64,000 bases of DNA. Source: Crossiella cryophila. Its GTDB lineage: Bacteria > Actinomycetota > Actinomycetes > Mycobacteriales > Pseudonocardiaceae. This document shows positions 18,381 through 26,316 of this stretch, in pieces. Location of the stretch: positions 2,108,001 to 2,172,000 of the forward strand of contig NZ_JACHMH010000001.1 of assembly GCF_014204915.1 (NCBI RefSeq), in the 5' to 3' direction. The notes beneath the pieces are model-generated. The model saw only the letters and a list, made by a program, of their open reading frames with translations. It was not told the DNA's origin and searched no databases. The stretch's first letter is position 1, and each line of letters begins with the position of its first letter. Position numbers and translations under genes: made by a program.

Positions 18381-19258
18381 TCCGGCACTGGCTTGCGCGC
18401 CCTTGGCCTGACCACGCCCGAGGCCAGCGCCACCCCGATGATGACCAGCACCGCGGCGACCAGTCGCAGCGTGGTCAGCTCCTCGTTCAGCAGCAGCGCG
18501 GCCGAGGACATGCCGAACACCGGCACCAGCAACGAGAACGGCGCGACCGCGGTGGCCGGGTAGCTGCGCAGCAGGAAACCCCAGATGCCGAAGCCGGCCA
18601 GGGTCGCCGCCCAGCCCACGTAGAGCACCGCGCCGATCCCGGCCAGGTCCAGGTGCGCCAACGCGGTCAGCCCGGTGTCCACGCCCTCGAAGGTGGCCGA
18701 GAGCGCGAGCAGCGGCAGGATCGGCACCGCGCTGACCCAGACCATGAAGCGCAGCATGTCCGGCGGGGCCGCGTAGCGGGTGATGATGTTGGTCAGGCTC
18801 CACACCGCGGCCGCGCCGACCACCATCAGCAGCGCGCCCAGCGGGCTGCCCGCGCCGTAGTCGAGGATCACCAGCACCATGCCTGCCAGCGCGACCCCGG
18901 TCCCGGCCAGGCGCAGCGGGGTGGGCCGCTCCTTGAGCAGCAGCGCGGCGAAGAACACGGTGAACAGCACCTGGCTCTGCAGCACCAGCGAGGACAGTCC
19001 GGCCGGTGCGCCCGCGTACATGCCGCCGAAGAGCAGCCCGAACTTCACCACGCCCAGGGTCAGGCCCATCAGCAGCACCCAGCGCCAGGCCACCCGGGGC
19101 GAGCCGACGAAGAACAGCGCGGGCAGCGCGGCCACGGTGAAGCGCAGCGCGGAGAACAGGAACGGTGGCACCTCGGCCAGACCGACCTGGATGACCACGA
19201 AGTTGAGTCCCCAGATCAGCGCGACCAGGACGGCGAGGGCGACGTGTGCGGGCTTCAC
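18281..19258 (-). CDS. EamA/DMT superfamily transporter
   Basis: A drug/metabolite transporter with about ten transmembrane helices arranged as two EamA repeats (about residues 5-130 and 145-275). The N-terminus KPAHVALAVLVALIWGLNFV is typical of the family. I start at GTG 19258; an upstream GTG at 19291 is in frame but has no ribosome-binding site. The C-terminus runs about 40 residues past the last helix and is encoded antisense to the end of the 139-residue membrane protein. The divergent LysR gene probably controls it. The substrate is unknown. Confidence 0.82.
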   Translation of the reverse strand: MKPAHVALAVLVALIWGLNFVVIQVGLAEVPPFLFSALRFTVAALPALFFVGSPRVAWRWVLLMGLTLGVVKFGLLFGGMYAGAPAGLSSLVLQSQVLFTVFFAALLLKERPTPLRLAGTGVALAGMVLVILDYGAGSPLGALLMVVGAAAVWSLTNIITRYAAPPDMLRFMVWVSAVPILPLLALSATFEGVDTGLTALAHLDLAGIGAVLYVGWAATLAGFGIWGFLLRSYPATAVAPFSLLVPVFGMSSAALLLNEELTTLRLVAAVLVIIGVALASGVVRPRARKPVPDQPGCRSESSYGPMPSTQARACVLNSSTSTAAQ

Positions 19259-19330
19259 CAGCTCAGCCTGACCCGGCGGAGAGTTAAGCACCAGCGAAAC
19301 TATCTACCCGGATCTGTTTAGTATTGCTTC

Positions 19331-20254
19331 ATGCTCGATATCGGCAGACTGCGCGCGCTGCACGCCGTGGCAGTGCACGGCTCGGTCAACGCGGCCGCCG
19401 CCGCACTCGGCTACACCCCCTCCGCGGTGTCCCAGCAGCTGGCCAAACTGGAACGCGAGACCGGCACCACGCTGCTGGAACGCCGGGGCCGCGGCATCGC
19501 GCTCACCGACGCGGCCGCCGAGCTGGCAGGCACCGCCAAGGAGATCCTGGCCCTGGTCGAACAGGCCGAGGTGCGGCTGGAGGAACAGCGCGGCCAGCCG
19601 GTCGGGCGGCTCACCCTTGGCACCTTCGCCACCGCCGCCCGCGGCCTGCTGCCGGGGCCGCTGGCCGAACTGGCCCGCGAGTACCCGGAGCTGGACCTGC
19701 GGCTGACCGAACTGGACCCGCACCTGTCGCTGGACCTGGTCGCCAGGGGCGAGCTGGACCTGGCCGTGGTGCACGACTGGGAGAACACCCCGCTGCCCGT
19801 GCCCGAAGGGCTGGCCAGGGCCGACATCGGCGTGGACGTGGCCGATGTGCTGCTGCACGAGAGCCATCCGCTGGCCGCGCGGGCCGAACTGAGCCCGCTG
19901 GAACTCACCGGCGCGCGCTGGATCTGCCAGCCGCCCGGCTCGATCTGCCACGACTGGCTGATCCGCACCCTGCGCGGCGGCGGGGTGGAACCGGTGCTCG
20001 CGCACCAGGTCACCGAGTACCAGTCCCAGCTCGCGCTGGCCGCCAAGGGCCTTGGCGTGTGCCTGCTGCCCAGGCTCGGCCGCGGTCCGGTGCCCGCGCA
20101 CGTGGTGGTCCGGCCGCTGGTCCCGACGCCGACCAGGCGGTTGTTCGCGGTGTGGCGGCAGCAGGCCACCCGGAGGCCGGCGATCTCGGTGACGGTGGCC
20201 GCGCTGCGTGCGCACTGGGCCGATCGGGACACCGCTCCTGCTCCGATGGGTTGA
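19331..20254 (+). CDS. LysR family transcriptional regulator
   Basis: A 307-residue LysR regulator. The N-terminal winged helix-turn-helix (LRALHAVAVHGSVNAAAAAL, SAVSQQLAKLERETG) is followed by a periplasmic-binding-protein-like effector domain (about 90-295). It is transcribed divergently from the EamA transporter, with the shared intergenic region under 75 bp. This arrangement usually means the regulator controls itself and the exporter. It may also read into the following gene, 32 bases downstream. The effector is unknown. Confidence 0.9.
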   Translation: MLDIGRLRALHAVAVHGSVNAAAAALGYTPSAVSQQLAKLERETGTTLLERRGRGIALTDAAAELAGTAKEILALVEQAEVRLEEQRGQPVGRLTLGTFATAARGLLPGPLAELAREYPELDLRLTELDPHLSLDLVARGELDLAVVHDWENTPLPVPEGLARADIGVDVADVLLHESHPLAARAELSPLELTGARWICQPPGSICHDWLIRTLRGGGVEPVLAHQVTEYQSQLALAAKGLGVCLLPRLGRGPVPAHVVVRPLVPTPTRRLFAVWRQQATRRPAISVTVAALRAHWADRDTAPAPMG

Positions 20255-20286
20255 TCACTCAAAGAAGGGACTGGGAGCGCCCGCGC

Positions 20287-21018
20287 GTGTCGTGCTCCAA
20301 TCGATGTGTGACGCCTGACGGTCAGATCCCGCGACCGCGTACGTCCGTTGGCCGGGGCGGCCACGCGCTGCTCGCCCTCGGCCTCTTCGATCACGCCGAG
20401 GAGGATCTGCTCGGCTACGCGGGCTGGGCCGCTGGCAACTTCACCGCCGTGCAGGTGGTGCTGGTCGACCTGCCCGCGGCACACACCTACCGGGCGGTCG
20501 GCTACAAGACCCACCGCGCCCTGCACAAGGCCCGCAGCGAGGGCAAACGCCTGCAGGCCAGGGCCCGGCGCGCACTGGCCGTGCTCGGCCTGCCCGGTTC
20601 GCTGGTGGTGCCCTGGGCCGAGGTGGCCGCCCGCTACCGCTACCAGGTGCTCTTCGACCAGGTCCGGCACGCCTACGACAGCAGCCTGGTCTTCCGCGCG
20701 GCCTGCCTGCGGGCCACCGCGACCATGCTCGCCGACCGGGTGCCGGGCGCGCTGTGCTCCCGCGGCCAGGTGCAGATCGCCGTGCACTCCCTGCTGGCCG
20801 AACTGCCACTGGCCCTGGACGGCGCCGGGATCCTGGGCGTGCCCGAGTCCACCCGCTGCCAGCCCCGCCCGCTGGAACTCACCGAACTGCTCGCCGCCGC
20901 CCCACCCGAGTTGTGCCCACGGCCAGGCCAGCTCGCCCTGACCCTGCGCTCGGCGCCGGCTCAGCGGCCGAACACGGTGTCCGGATCGCAGTTGACCGAG
21001 ATCTCGCAGTCGCAGTAA
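20287..21018 (+). CDS. Cyclodipeptide-synthase-like protein lacking catalytic residues
   Basis: A 243-residue protein that aligns over its length with tRNA-dependent cyclodipeptide synthases such as AlbC, which form diketopiperazines from two aminoacyl-tRNAs. Shared features are HALL at the first strand, a basic helix (KTHRALHKARSEGKRL, RARRAL), LLAELP and ILGVPEST. By my manual alignment AlbC Ser37 is replaced by Gly, Tyr178 by Ser and Tyr202 by Gln, while Glu182 is kept. It is therefore probably not a normal synthase. GGGAG sits nine bases before GTG 20287. No cyclodipeptide oxidase or P450 gene is nearby. The 3' end overlaps the converging DUF2695 gene by 58 bases. Confidence 0.65.
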   Translation: MSCSNRCVTPDGQIPRPRTSVGRGGHALLALGLFDHAEEDLLGYAGWAAGNFTAVQVVLVDLPAAHTYRAVGYKTHRALHKARSEGKRLQARARRALAVLGLPGSLVVPWAEVAARYRYQVLFDQVRHAYDSSLVFRAACLRATATMLADRVPGALCSRGQVQIAVHSLLAELPLALDGAGILGVPESTRCQPRPLELTELLAAAPPELCPRPGQLALTLRSAPAQRPNTVSGSQLTEISQSQ

Positions 21019-21257
21019 CCACCCAGCTCGGCCAGCCCCTCGTCCAGGTCGGCCCAGTCCCGCCCGTGCGCGGCGGCCCAGACCTCGGCGAACCGGGTGC
21101 TGTGGTCGCAGCCGTGCAGTTCGACCGCGGCCTCCAGATCCGCCACGAGGTCGGCCAGCTCCTGCTCGGTGAGCGGGCACAGCGCGATCCGCCTGTCCCG
21201 CTCGGCGGCCTTGTGGGCCTCGCGCAACTGCTTCCGCCGCGCCTTGTCCTGGCTCAT
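20961..21257 (-). CDS. DUF2695 domain protein
   Basis: A 98-residue protein with the DUF2695 pattern: CPLTEQELADL, GCDHSTRFAEVW and GGYCDCEISVNCDPDTV. Conserved Cys and His residues suggest metal binding (inference). The N-terminal third is basic and helical (DKARRKQLREAHKAAERDRR). The start at 21257 is the only ATG giving this standard length. It converges on, and overlaps, the cyclodipeptide-synthase-like gene. Confidence 0.82.
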   Translation of the reverse strand: MSQDKARRKQLREAHKAAERDRRIALCPLTEQELADLVADLEAAVELHGCDHSTRFAEVWAAAHGRDWADLDEGLAELGGYCDCEISVNCDPDTVFGR

Positions 21258-21344
21258 GCGCCCAGTTTCACCCGTGGCGAAACCGGCCGCGGGCCCGGTC
21301 TTCCCCGGCGAGCATGACGACGTTCCCACCGAAGGAGTCCCGCC

Positions 21345-21866
21345 GTGGCCATGGTCCGAGAAGTCGCCGACGAACGGGACGCGCTGCTGGCGTTCCTGGC
21401 CGAACAGCGCGCCGCCCTGCGCCGCAGCGTGCTCAACCTGACCGAGCAGACCGCCACCAGCCGCCCGCTGGTCAGCGAGCTGACCCTGGCCGGGCTGGTC
21501 AAACACGTGGCCGGCGTGGAACGCAACTGGCTGGACATCGTGCGTGGCGTGCACATCGGCGACCGCGGCCCGGTGCACGCGCTCGGCCCCGGCGAGACCG
21601 TGGCCCAGGCCCTGGCCGAACTCGCCGAGGTCGCCGCCCGCACCGAGGACCAGGTGCGCGAGCTGGACCTGGACCAGCCGGTGGACGTCGGCCTGCAGGG
21701 CCACCCATTGGTCGCCGGCAAGGTGCGCACCGTGCGCTGGGTGCTGCTGCACCTGATCACCGAGCTGGCCAGGCACGCCGGTCACGCCGACCTGCTGCGC
21801 GAGTCCCTGGACGGCGCCACCGCGTTCCAGCTGGTGGCCGCCGCCGGGGACCCGCTGATCACCTGA
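21345..21866 (+). CDS. DinB family protein (DUF664)
   Basis: A 173-residue four-helix-bundle protein of the DinB/YfiT metal-dependent superfamily, whose actinobacterial members often use mycothiol or bind nickel or zinc. Candidate metal-binding histidines lie in LVKHVAGVERNW and in HLITELARHAGHADLLRE. GAAGGAGT lies six bases before GTG 21345, so I use that start rather than ATG 21351. The enzymatic role is not evident. Confidence 0.82.
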   Translation: MAMVREVADERDALLAFLAEQRAALRRSVLNLTEQTATSRPLVSELTLAGLVKHVAGVERNWLDIVRGVHIGDRGPVHALGPGETVAQALAELAEVAARTEDQVRELDLDQPVDVGLQGHPLVAGKVRTVRWVLLHLITELARHAGHADLLRESLDGATAFQLVAAAGDPLIT

Positions 21867-21867
21867 G

Positions 21868-22353
21868 TCAGGCCTGCTTGCCCAGCTCCGCCAGTGCGGC
21901 CCCGTCCACCCGGTAGACCGTCCACTCGTCCATGGCCACCGCGCCGAGGGACTTGTAGAAGTCGATGGCCGGTGTGTTCCAGTCCAGCACCGACCACTCG
22001 AACCGGGCGTAGCCGCGGCGCACGCACTCCTGGGCCAGCGCCACCAGCAACGCCTTGCCCAGCCCCGAACCCCGGTGCTCGGGCAGTACGAACAGGTCCT
22101 CCAGGTAGATGCCGTGCCTGCCCTCCCAGGTGGAGAAGTTCAGGAACCACAGGGCACAACCGACCACCACGCCGTCCAGTTCGGCGACGTGCCCGAACAG
22201 CGCCGGGCTGTCGCCGAACAGGGCGGTGCGCAGCTGGTCGGCGGTGATGGTGCAGGACTCCGGCGCGCGCTCGTACTCCGCGAGCCCCTCGATCAGTCCG
22301 ATCACGGCGTCCACATCGGACGGCCGGACCCGGCGAATGCGCTCGTCGGTCAC
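21868..22353 (-). CDS. GNAT family N-acetyltransferase
   Basis: A 161-residue GNAT acetyltransferase resembling spermidine/diamine acetyltransferases: it has EGLAEYERAPESC near the N-terminus and ALWFLNFSTWEGRHGIYLED before the acetyl-CoA loop VLPEHRGSGLGKALL, then WSVLDWNTPAIDFYKSLGA. GAGGA precedes GTG 22353. It lies 17 bases downstream of the histidine phosphatase gene on the same strand, so they are probably one transcript. The substrate is tentative. Confidence 0.87.
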   Translation of the reverse strand: MTDERIRRVRPSDVDAVIGLIEGLAEYERAPESCTITADQLRTALFGDSPALFGHVAELDGVVVGCALWFLNFSTWEGRHGIYLEDLFVLPEHRGSGLGKALLVALAQECVRRGYARFEWSVLDWNTPAIDFYKSLGAVAMDEWTVYRVDGAALAELGKQA

Positions 22354-22370
22354 GGTTTTCCTCCCCAGTG

Positions 22371-22967
22371 CTAGGCGGTCGGCAGGTTGAGCCGCACGAG
22401 TTGCGGCACACCCCGCTCGAATCCCAGCACAGCGATCCCCGCCGTGCCCAACCCGAACCGCACCCCGGCCGTCGCGGGCAGCTCCAGCCACCGCGCCACC
22501 AGCACCCGGCTGAAGTGCCCGTGCCCGACCAGCACCACGTCGGTCTCCGGCAACAACGCCCGCACCCGGTCCAGCAACCGGTCGGCGCGGGCGGTGACCT
22601 GTTCGGCGGATTCGCCGCCGGGGATCGGGTGCGTCCAGACGGTCCAGTCCGGCACGGACTCGCGGATCCGCGGTGTGGTCAGGCCCTCGTAGTCGCCGTA
22701 GTCCCACTCGGCCAGGTCCTCGGTGACCTCGTCGACGGTGAGCCCGGCCAGCTCGGCGGTCACCCTGGCGCGGTCGCGCGGGCTGGCCAGGACCCGGCCC
22801 TTGACGCCGAGCGCGGCCAGGGTACGGCCGGCGGCCTCGGCCTGGGCGCGGCCTTGCGGGGTGAGCGGGATGTCGGTGCGGCCGGTGTGCTGACCGGAGC
22901 GGGACCACTCGGTCTCACCGTGCCGCAGCAGGTAGACGGTGGGCTCCCGGTGCTCGTCGTGGGTCAC
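22371..22967 (-). CDS. Histidine phosphatase family protein
   Basis: A 198-residue member of the phosphoglycerate-mutase-like superfamily. The catalytic LLRHGETEW motif is at the N-terminus, SPRDRARVTAEL gives the substrate Arg, and VGHGHFSRVL supplies the second catalytic His. It probably hydrolyses a small phosphate ester rather than acting in glycolysis, judging by its short length. GTG 22967 is the closest start to the RHG motif consistent with the family. The likely partner is the GNAT gene downstream. Confidence 0.85.
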   Translation of the reverse strand: MTHDEHREPTVYLLRHGETEWSRSGQHTGRTDIPLTPQGRAQAEAAGRTLAALGVKGRVLASPRDRARVTAELAGLTVDEVTEDLAEWDYGDYEGLTTPRIRESVPDWTVWTHPIPGGESAEQVTARADRLLDRVRALLPETDVVLVGHGHFSRVLVARWLELPATAGVRFGLGTAGIAVLGFERGVPQLVRLNLPTA

Positions 22968-23003
22968 GCCGCCGATTCTGCGCCGAGTTGCCCAGGACAG
23001 CGA

Positions 23004-23038
23004 GACGCCCCAGCCACCACCCGGGTGACTGGGGCGTC
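23004..23038 (-). terminator. Hairpin terminator of sodN
   Basis: GACGCCCCAG (23004-23013) pairs perfectly with CTGGGGCGTC (23029-23038). It starts 12 bases past the sodN stop in the transcribed direction. Confidence 0.7.
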
Positions 23039-23050
23039 CCACCACACGAA

Positions 23051-23461
23051 TCAGGCCGCCTTCTTGGTCTCCCAGAAGATGGTGGAGATCTGTTCGATGT
23101 AGTCCAGCAGTTCAGCGCCGGTCTTGGGGTCGGTGGACCCCTTGGCGCCACCGGCGCCCGCGGCCTTGGTGGCCCGGTTGAACAGTTCGTGCAGTTCCGG
23201 GTACTTCTCGAAGTGCGGTGGCTTGAAGTAGTCCGTCCACAGCACCCACAGGTGGTGCTTGACGAGTTCGCAGCGCTGTTCCTTGATCTCGATCGCGCGC
23301 TGGCGGAACTCCGGGTCCTCGTTGGACTGGAACTTCTCCTGGATCGCCTTGACCGACTCGGCCTCGATCCGCGCCTGGGCTGGGTCGTACACGCCGCACG
23401 GGAGGTCGCAGTGCGCGGTGACCTCCAGACGCGGGGCGAGGATGCGCGACAACAGTCGCAT
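23051..23461 (-). CDS. sodN: Nickel superoxide dismutase precursor
   Basis: Ni-SOD converting superoxide to oxygen and peroxide in the cytoplasm. The nickel hook HCDLPCGVYDP follows a 16-residue leader (MRLLSRILAPRLEVTA) that must be removed to free His1, which with Cys2 and Cys6 binds nickel. The remaining four-helix body is of normal length. AGGAGG is five bases before the ATG at 23461, which I prefer over the adjacent ATG at 23464. The maturation protease gene sodX is divergent and adjacent. Confidence 0.95.
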   Translation of the reverse strand: MRLLSRILAPRLEVTAHCDLPCGVYDPAQARIEAESVKAIQEKFQSNEDPEFRQRAIEIKEQRCELVKHHLWVLWTDYFKPPHFEKYPELHELFNRATKAAGAGGAKGSTDPKTGAELLDYIEQISTIFWETKKAA

Positions 23462-23533
23462 CATGTCCTCCTGAACAATGGATGCTCCGACGCGGGTGAC
23501 CCTACTCCGGGCGTACCGGACCGGCAGGCGGAG

Positions 23534-23863
23534 GTGATCGTCCTGGGGCTCGGGCTTCTGCCGGTGCGCAGGTTGCTGGTGCGCGGGCCGTCCATGGCTC
23601 CGGCGCTGGCCGACGGGGATGTCGTGCTGGTCCGGCGGGGTGTCCGGCCGCGGGCCGGGGATGTGGTGCTGGTGCGCTGGGCGGCGCGGCCGGGGCAGTT
23701 GTCCGTCAAGCGGGCGGTGCGGCCGGTCGCCGGCGGCTGGTGGGTGTTGGGGGACAACACCTTCGGCTCCACCGACTCCGCCGCACTCGGCGCGGCCGAG
23801 GTGCTCGGGGTGGTGCGCTGGCGGCTGTGGCCGCGGCCGGGACGGGTGCGGCGGCGGGGCTGA
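23534..23863 (+). CDS. sodX: Nickel superoxide dismutase maturation protease SodX
   Basis: S26 signal-peptidase-like protease that trims the SodN leader. The catalytic Ser lies in GPSMAPALADGD and the Lys in SVKRAVRP; GDNTFGSTDS is the typical third box. From GTG 23534 the protein has 109 residues, shorter at the N-terminus than many homologues; upstream in-frame codons offer no ATG or GTG after the sodN start. The 72-base gap to sodN must contain the promoters of both genes, but I see no clear Nur box there. Confidence 0.88.
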   Translation: MIVLGLGLLPVRRLLVRGPSMAPALADGDVVLVRRGVRPRAGDVVLVRWAARPGQLSVKRAVRPVAGGWWVLGDNTFGSTDSAALGAAEVLGVVRWRLWPRPGRVRRRG

Positions 23864-23917
23864 GGCAGGCCCGCCAGGTCGTGGCGACGGTGGCCGACCT
23901 GGCGGGGGTGGGGAGCG

Positions 23918-24532
23918 TCAGGCGTTGGCGCGCAGGCTGGCGTAGTGGTCAACGCAGGTCTGGTACTTGGGCAGCAGACCGGCTGCCTCGGCCTCGGCCA
24001 GGCTGGGCGCGTCGGTGTCCTTGGCCGAGAGCACCGGCGCGGCGCCGTCCAGGTACTCCGCCCATGGCAGGCCCAGTGCCGGGTCCAGCGGGTTGATCGC
24101 GTGCTCGCGCGCGGGGGTGAACGGGGTCGAGCACAGGTAGTTCATCACCGTGTCGTCCTCCAGGGCGAGGAAGCAGTGCCCGAGACCCTCGCTGATGTAG
24201 ATCGAGTTGTAGGTCTCCGAGGACAGCCGCACCGCCTCCCACTTGCCGAAGGTCGGCGAGCCCAGCCGGATGTCGATGACGATGTCGATCAGGGCGCCGC
24301 GGGCGCAGTAGATGTACTTGGCCTGTCCCGGCGGGGTGTCGGCGAAGTGCACACCGCGGATGACCCCGCGGCGGGACACCGAGTGGTTGCTCTGGGCCAG
24401 CGGCAGCGGGTATCCGACGGTCTCGGCGACCAGGTCGGCCTGGAACGGAACCACCAGAAGTCCGCGGTCGTCCGGAAAACTTTTCGGAGTGAATTCGTAC
24501 GCATCGGGGATCGTCATTTTCCGCACCTGCAT
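23918..24532 (-). CDS. dTDP-4-dehydro-6-deoxyhexose 3,5-epimerase family protein
   Basis: A 204-residue RmlC-family cupin epimerase of nucleotide-activated deoxysugars. The signature VIRGVHFADTPPGQAKYIYCARGALIDIVIDIR with its catalytic His is present, followed by EGLGHCFLALEDDTVMNYL. It stands alone here, with no other rml gene in the window, so it may serve a glycosylated natural product or a remote rhamnose locus. The start is uncertain: ATG 24532 is used, but ATG 24517 is also possible, and neither has a strong ribosome-binding site. Confidence 0.85.
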   Translation of the reverse strand: MQVRKMTIPDAYEFTPKSFPDDRGLLVVPFQADLVAETVGYPLPLAQSNHSVSRRGVIRGVHFADTPPGQAKYIYCARGALIDIVIDIRLGSPTFGKWEAVRLSSETYNSIYISEGLGHCFLALEDDTVMNYLCSTPFTPAREHAINPLDPALGLPWAEYLDGAAPVLSAKDTDAPSLAEAEAAGLLPKYQTCVDHYASLRANA

Positions 24533-24853
24533 GGTGCTTGAGCTTACGGCGCGAGTCCCGCGACCTGCGGAGGACCGCCTGTGGCGGAAACAAGCCGGAC
24601 GGACGTCTTGCAAAACACGTCCTGACCTGCGCCGGAAGGAAAAAGGTAACTGTGATCCCCGCCGCAGACACGATCAGGAAGTGGTGCCACACTGTCGACA
24701 CCGCAGCGTGTGTTGATCACCGGACTCCACCCCGTAGTCCAGTGGTCGACCCGTTGATCCCGCGAAACGCCAGGGTGCGACAGCGTCCGGCGGACCGCGT
24801 CACGTGCCTATTCGGGCACGCCCACAACTCTCGCCCCCTCCAGGAGGGACGCT
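24533..24853. other. Non-coding region before malic enzyme
   Basis: Divergent intergenic region of 321 bases. It holds GGACGT (24601-24606) with its perfect complement ACGTCC (24617-24622), and a small hairpin CGTGCC-loop-GGCACG (24803-24820) in the malic enzyme leader. No gene, known riboswitch or tRNA is recognised. Confidence 0.5.
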
Positions 24854-26035
24854 GTGACAACCGTGGACGACCAGGCCACCGGTCAGCTCACCGATGAGGA
24901 GATCTTCTCCGCGCACGAGGCCGGCAAGCTCGCGATCGCCCCGACCGCCTCACTCGCCGACCCGCGTGCGCTGTCCATCGCCTACACGCCGGGGGTGGCC
25001 AAGGTCAGCCTGGCCATCGCGGCCGACCCGAGCCTCGCCGCCCGCTACACCTGGACCCACCGCCTGGTGGCCGTGGTGAGCGACGGTACCGCGGTGCTCG
25101 GCCTCGGCGACATCGGCCCGCGCGCCTCCCTGCCCGTGATGGAGGGCAAGTCCGCGCTGTTCAAGACCTTCGGCGGACTCGACTCGATCCCGCTGGTGCT
25201 GGACACCACCGACGTGGACGAGATCGTGGAGACGCTGGTCCGGCTGCGCCCCTCCTTCGGCGCGGTCAACCTGGAGGACGTGGCCGCACCGCGCTGCTTC
25301 GAGCTGGAGGCGCGGCTGATCGAGGCGCTGGACTGCCCGGTCATGCACGATGACCAGCACGGCACCGCGATCATCGTGCTGGCCGCCCTGCGTGGCGCCG
25401 CTGCCGCGCTCAAGCGCGAGTTCGCCCCGCTCAAGGTGGTCATCTCCGGCGCGGGCGCGGCTGGGGTGGCCTGCGCGAAGATCCTGCACGCGGCCGGGGT
25501 CGCGGACGTGGCCGTGCTCGACTCCCGCGGCATCATCAGCAAGGGACGGGACGGGCTCAACCCGGTCAAGGCCGAACTGGCCGAGATCACCAACCCGCGT
25601 GGCCTGACCGGTGCCCTGGACGAGGCGCTCAAGGGCGCGGACGTGTTCATCGGGCTGTCCTCCTCCAAGGTCGGACTGGAGCAGATCCAGCTCATGGCCG
25701 CGGACTCCATCGTGTTCGCGCTGTCCAACCCGGATCCGGAGATCCACCCGGAACTGGCCGCCCAGCACGCCGCGGTGGTCGCCACCGGCCGCAGCGACTT
25801 CCCCAACCAGATCAACAACGTGCTCGCCTTCCCCGGCGTGTTCCGCGGCGCGCTGGACTGCGGCGCCCGGCGGATCACCGAGAACATGAAGCTGGCCGCG
25901 GCCGAGGCCATCTTCCAGGTCGCCGCCGAGGACCTGTCGGTGGACGCGATCGTGCCCAGCGCCCTCGACCCGCGCGTTCCGCTCGAAGTCGCCGCCGCGG
26001 TGGCCGAAGCGGCCCGCCGGGACGGGGTAGCCTGA
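24854..26035 (+). CDS. NAD(P)-dependent malic enzyme
   Basis: Oxidative decarboxylation of malate to pyruvate. The 393-residue protein is the short bacterial form without a phosphotransacetylase domain. The malate-binding segment SIAYTPGVAKV, the catalytic Lys in MEGKSALFKTFGG, the metal site DDQHGTA and the NAD-binding ISGAGAAGVACAKIL are visible. AGGAGGG five bases before GTG 24854 sets the start. It is probably a single-gene transcript preceded by a roughly 320-base leader and promoter region. Confidence 0.93.
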   Translation: MTTVDDQATGQLTDEEIFSAHEAGKLAIAPTASLADPRALSIAYTPGVAKVSLAIAADPSLAARYTWTHRLVAVVSDGTAVLGLGDIGPRASLPVMEGKSALFKTFGGLDSIPLVLDTTDVDEIVETLVRLRPSFGAVNLEDVAAPRCFELEARLIEALDCPVMHDDQHGTAIIVLAALRGAAAALKREFAPLKVVISGAGAAGVACAKILHAAGVADVAVLDSRGIISKGRDGLNPVKAELAEITNPRGLTGALDEALKGADVFIGLSSSKVGLEQIQLMAADSIVFALSNPDPEIHPELAAQHAAVVATGRSDFPNQINNVLAFPGVFRGALDCGARRITENMKLAAAEAIFQVAAEDLSVDAIVPSALDPRVPLEVAAAVAEAARRDGVA

Positions 26036-26099
26036 AAGGGTCGGGGCACAAGGTTCACCGGGTTACCGAGCGTTCCGGCTACTCAGCGCTATCACTGAC

Positions 26100-26202
26100 C
26101 GAGTGAAGGCAGTTCTCCCAGCTCTTGGCGTTTGTCAAGTTGCCGCTGAATTGCCAACTCTGGGGGGTGGGCCAACCGGGTCCCACCTACTACCTTCACT
26201 CG
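26100..26202. repeat. Inverted repeat upstream of the GGDEF-EAL gene
   Basis: CGAGTGAAGG (26100-26109) is repeated as its exact complement CCTTCACTCG (26193-26202), 83 bases apart, in the 281-base gap between malic enzyme and the GGDEF-EAL gene. The intervening sequence does not fit the c-di-GMP riboswitch consensus I know. Its role is unknown. Confidence 0.35.
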
Positions 26203-26316
26203 TTCAGGTAGGCATCCGGGTGGGGGTTGGCGTGGCCACCCCGACTCGGGTGCACTGCTGAGACAGCCGCCGGCCGGGCCACCCTGCGCCGCGGCGGTCG
26301 ATGCGGAAGGGTGGAC

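Noticed and set aside
20287-21018. Functional diketopiperazine biosynthetic cluster
   Set aside because: The synthase homologue lacks the catalytic Ser and Tyr residues, and no cyclodipeptide oxidase, methyltransferase or P450 is adjacent.
23462-23533. Nur operator between sodN and sodX
   Set aside because: No inverted TGCA-type half-sites with the expected spacing were found in the 72-base gap.
26036-26316. Cyclic-di-GMP (GEMM) riboswitch before the GGDEF-EAL gene
   Set aside because: The conserved GEMM core sequences were not found; only an unexplained inverted repeat is visible.
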